From: Aliarcobacter sp.
Lineage (GTDB): Bacteria > Campylobacterota > Campylobacteria > Campylobacterales > Arcobacteraceae
Length of the DNA: 7,856 nucleotides
Direction: 5' to 3'
Assembly (NCBI GenBank): GCA_023268955.1
Contig: JALRJW010000096.1
Location: 1-7,856, forward strand
The notes under the pieces are model-generated. The model was not told where the DNA came from. It searched no databases and worked only from the letters and a program-made list of their open reading frames with translations. This document shows, one piece after another, positions 6,339-7,856 of the stretch. Position 1 is the first letter of the stretch; the number at the start of each line of letters is the position of its first letter. Position numbers and translations under genes: made by a program.

Positions 6339-7703
6339 TTGTTTGATTCAATAACCGGTTCGATTAGAAATGTAGTTAGTAAAATAAGACATCAAGATGA
6401 CAACGCAGCTTTAAAAAAAGCTGTAACAGAATTAAAAAAGTCTTTATTAAAAGCTGATATTCATCATAAAACTGCAAAAGAATTAGTTACAAATATTGAA
6501 TTAGAAACAAAGAAAAATGGAATAGGTCAAGACTCTTTTTTAAATGCTTTAAAACAAGAATTAACTACTGTTTTAACAGCAAATGGTAATCAAGGTTTTG
6601 TATTTTCAAGCACTCCTCCAACTACAATATTAATGACAGGACTTCAAGGTTCTGGTAAAACAACAACTACAGGTAAATTAGCAAACTATTTAAAGCTTAG
6701 AAAGAAAAAAGTTTTAGTTGCAGCTGCCGATTTACAAAGATTAGCAGCGGTTGAGCAGTTAAAACAAATAGCTGCGCAAATTGATGTTGATATTTATTTC
6801 GATGATAATGAAACAGATCCTGTTAAAATTGCAATTGCTGCGCAAGAAAAAGCAAAAAAAGAACTATATGATGTTTTATTAATAGATACAGCAGGAAGGC
6901 TTGCTATTGATGAAGAGTTAATGCTTCAATTAGAAAATATTAAAAATTCAGTTAAACCTGATGAGATTTTTTATGTTGCAGATTCTTTAACAGGTCATGA
7001 TGCAACAAAAACTGCAACTACATTCAAAGAGAAAATTGGAATAGATGGTGTAATTTTATCTAAATATGATGGTGACACAAAAGGTGGGGTTGCTTTATCA
7101 ATTTCTCATCAAGTTGGTGTTCCTTTAAGATTTATTGGTATTGGTGAAAAAATGCCGGATCTTGAAGTGTTTATTCCTGATAGAATTGTATCAAGACTTC
7201 TAGGATTAGGAGACATCGAAGGACTTGCTGAAAAAACATCTGCAATTATTGATGAGAAAAAAGCTAAACAAGTAGCTAAAAAAATCAAAAAAGGTCAATT
7301 TAATTTTAATGACTTTTTAGATCAACTTCAAATGATGAGCAAATTGGGTTCTATGAAATCTATTATTGGGATGATTCCAGGATTATCGCAAATGGCTGGA
7401 CCAATCAAAGATATGGATTTTGAAAATTCAGATGAAATTAAAAGAATCAAAGCAATTATTGGTTCAATGACTCCTAAAGAAAGAGAAGATCCTGATTTAA
7501 TGAATCCTTCAAGAAAAAGAAGAATTGCAATGGGTTCTGGAGTTTCAGAAGTGCAAATCAATAAAATCTTAAAGCAGTTTAAAAATGCTTCTAAGATGGC
7601 TAAGAAGTTATCATCAAAGGGTGGGATGAAAGGTCTTCAAGATATGATGTCTCAACTTAAAGGTGGTGGAATGCCAGGTGGTATGGGCGGTTTACCTAGA
7701 TAA
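6339..7703 (+). CDS. ffh: Signal recognition particle protein Ffh (SRP54 homologue)
   Basis: Ffh binds 4.5S RNA and signal sequences of nascent membrane proteins and delivers ribosomes to FtsY through paired GTPases. The 454 residues start at TTG 6339 (MFDSITGSIRNVVSKIR, a typical N-terminus). The N domain covers about residues 1-90. The G domain has the P-loop GLQGSGKTTTTGK (101-113), AADLQRLAAVEQL, DTAGR (183-187), DSLTGHDA and SKYDGDTKGG (241-250). The M domain follows from about residue 300, with IPGLSQM, MTPKERE and the RNA-binding SRKRRIAMGSG (391-401), and ends in a Gly/Met-rich tail. DLQRLAA replaces the common D-x-x-R-P-A-A, and SKYD replaces TKxD in the guanine-specificity motif. 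Both look like lineage traits, since I recall similar forms in Campylobacter. It has its own promoter. rpsP follows after 96 bases. The 4.5S RNA gene is not in the window. Confidence 0.97.
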   Translation: MFDSITGSIRNVVSKIRHQDDNAALKKAVTELKKSLLKADIHHKTAKELVTNIELETKKNGIGQDSFLNALKQELTTVLTANGNQGFVFSSTPPTTILMTGLQGSGKTTTTGKLANYLKLRKKKVLVAAADLQRLAAVEQLKQIAAQIDVDIYFDDNETDPVKIAIAAQEKAKKELYDVLLIDTAGRLAIDEELMLQLENIKNSVKPDEIFYVADSLTGHDATKTATTFKEKIGIDGVILSKYDGDTKGGVALSISHQVGVPLRFIGIGEKMPDLEVFIPDRIVSRLLGLGDIEGLAEKTSAIIDEKKAKQVAKKIKKGQFNFNDFLDQLQMMSKLGSMKSIIGMIPGLSQMAGPIKDMDFENSDEIKRIKAIIGSMTPKEREDPDLMNPSRKRRIAMGSGVSEVQINKILKQFKNASKMAKKLSSKGGMKGLQDMMSQLKGGGMPGGMGGLPR

Positions 7704-7722
7704 TTTCAGGTAAAACATTTAA

Positions 7723-7775
7723 ATAGTATTGAGTTGTAAACTCACTTTAGCGTGGAGTTTAGAATTCAATACTAT
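7723..7775 (+). promoter_or_regulatory. Long near-perfect hairpin in the ffh-rpsP spacer
   Basis: The base of the stem is a perfect 10-base inverted repeat, ATAGTATTGA (7723-7732) with TCAATACTAT (7766-7775). Above it pairing continues through G-U, T-A, T-A, one G/G mismatch, then TAAACTC (7737-7743) with GAGTTTA (7755-7761), a bulged G and two more pairs, closing on the loop TTTAGC (7746-7751). That is 22 pairs in 53 bases. No T run follows on the + strand (CAAATAAAACAAAAGG), so it does not look like a standard intrinsic terminator. It ends 24 bases before the rpsP ATG and 12 bases before its Shine-Dalgarno. Possible roles are an mRNA processing or stability element, a leader controlling S16, or partial termination. 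Which of these applies is not known. Confidence 0.7.
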
Positions 7776-7799
7776 CAAATAAAACAAAAGGAAAAAAAT

Positions 7800-7856
7800 A
7801 TGACAGCAATTAGATTAACTAGAATGGGAAGAAACAAAAAACCATTTTACAGAATC
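7800..7856 (+). CDS. rpsP: 30S ribosomal protein S16, N-terminal fragment
   Basis: The first 19 codons run off the right edge. MTAIRLTRMGRNKKPFYRI matches the start of S16 (compare M-V-T-I-R-L-A-R-x-G-x-K-K-R-P-F-Y in E. coli). AAGGA at 7788-7792 lies 7 bases before the ATG. S16 is an early-assembling protein of the small subunit. In Campylobacterota rpsP follows ffh and begins a cluster with a KH-domain protein, rimM, trmD and rplS, which would be expected just beyond this window. Confidence 0.95.
   Translation, partial: MTAIRLTRMGRNKKPFYRI

Noticed and set aside
6639..7070. Non-standard G motifs in Ffh as a sign of a divergent paralogue such as FlhF or FtsY
   Set aside because: The M domain with SRKRRIAMGSG and the Gly/Met tail is specific to Ffh. 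The DLQRLAA and SKxD variants appear to be lineage traits.
7328..7561. Minus-strand open frame opposite the ffh M domain
   Set aside because: It is antisense to the conserved M domain. The hydrophobic Ile/Leu-rich translation is what the Met/Lys/Asp-rich sense strand would produce by chance.
7723..7775. Reading the ffh-rpsP hairpin as a simple intrinsic terminator or transposon end
   Set aside because: There is no T-tract on the + strand and no target duplication or transposase nearby. I keep it as a regulatory or processing candidate instead.

Overview
The window is AT-rich DNA packed with genes, and every gene is on the + strand. Gene order and protein character point to Campylobacterota (Epsilonproteobacteria). 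The run glyQ, Nif3-like, HP0958-like zinc-ribbon protein, waaA, RluA-type pseudouridine synthase, ffh, rpsP is the order I recall from Campylobacter jejuni (around Cj0704-Cj0710), and the first five also sit together in Helicobacter pylori (around HP0960-HP0956). Codon and amino-acid style (Lys/Ile/Asn-rich, A/T-ending codons) suggests an Arcobacter-group organism. That finer placement is inference from general resemblance, not from a search.

Layout. Positions 2-550 hold the C-terminal part of a U32-family protein (YegQ/TrhP/PrtC type, tRNA U34 hydroxylation). Seven bases later comes a 433-residue protein (558-1859) that I read as a divergent GT-B/GT9-like glycosyltransferase with an unexplained N-terminal extension. 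A TATAAT box directly after its stop codon probably drives the next operon: glyQ (1913-2797), a Nif3/YbgI family metal protein (2800-3540), a coiled-coil C4 zinc-ribbon protein of the HP0958/FlgZ family (3551-4270), waaA/kdtA Kdo transferase (4272-5423) and an RluA-family pseudouridine synthase (5410-6162). Their junctions are 2, 10, 1 and -14 bases. A 176-base AT-rich gap follows. It holds a hairpin (6196-6219) that probably ends the operon, then a -10 box (6301-6306) and a Shine-Dalgarno for ffh (6339-7703). A 96-base spacer with a long near-perfect hairpin (7723-7775) leads to rpsP, of which only the first 19 codons are present.

Functionally this is a housekeeping block. It covers tRNA charging (GlyRS alpha), RNA modification (U32 protein, pseudouridine synthase), co-translational targeting (Ffh) and the ribosome (S16), with envelope LPS-core enzymes (WaaA and the GT9-like protein) mixed in. 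Four of the seven internal starts are read as TTG. I see no mobile element, CRISPR, phage gene or tRNA/rRNA gene, and no clearly new multi-gene system. The points most worth a second look are the ffh-rpsP hairpin, the GT9-like protein with its extra N-terminal domain, and the HP0958-type RNA/sigma-factor-linked protein embedded in a translation operon.
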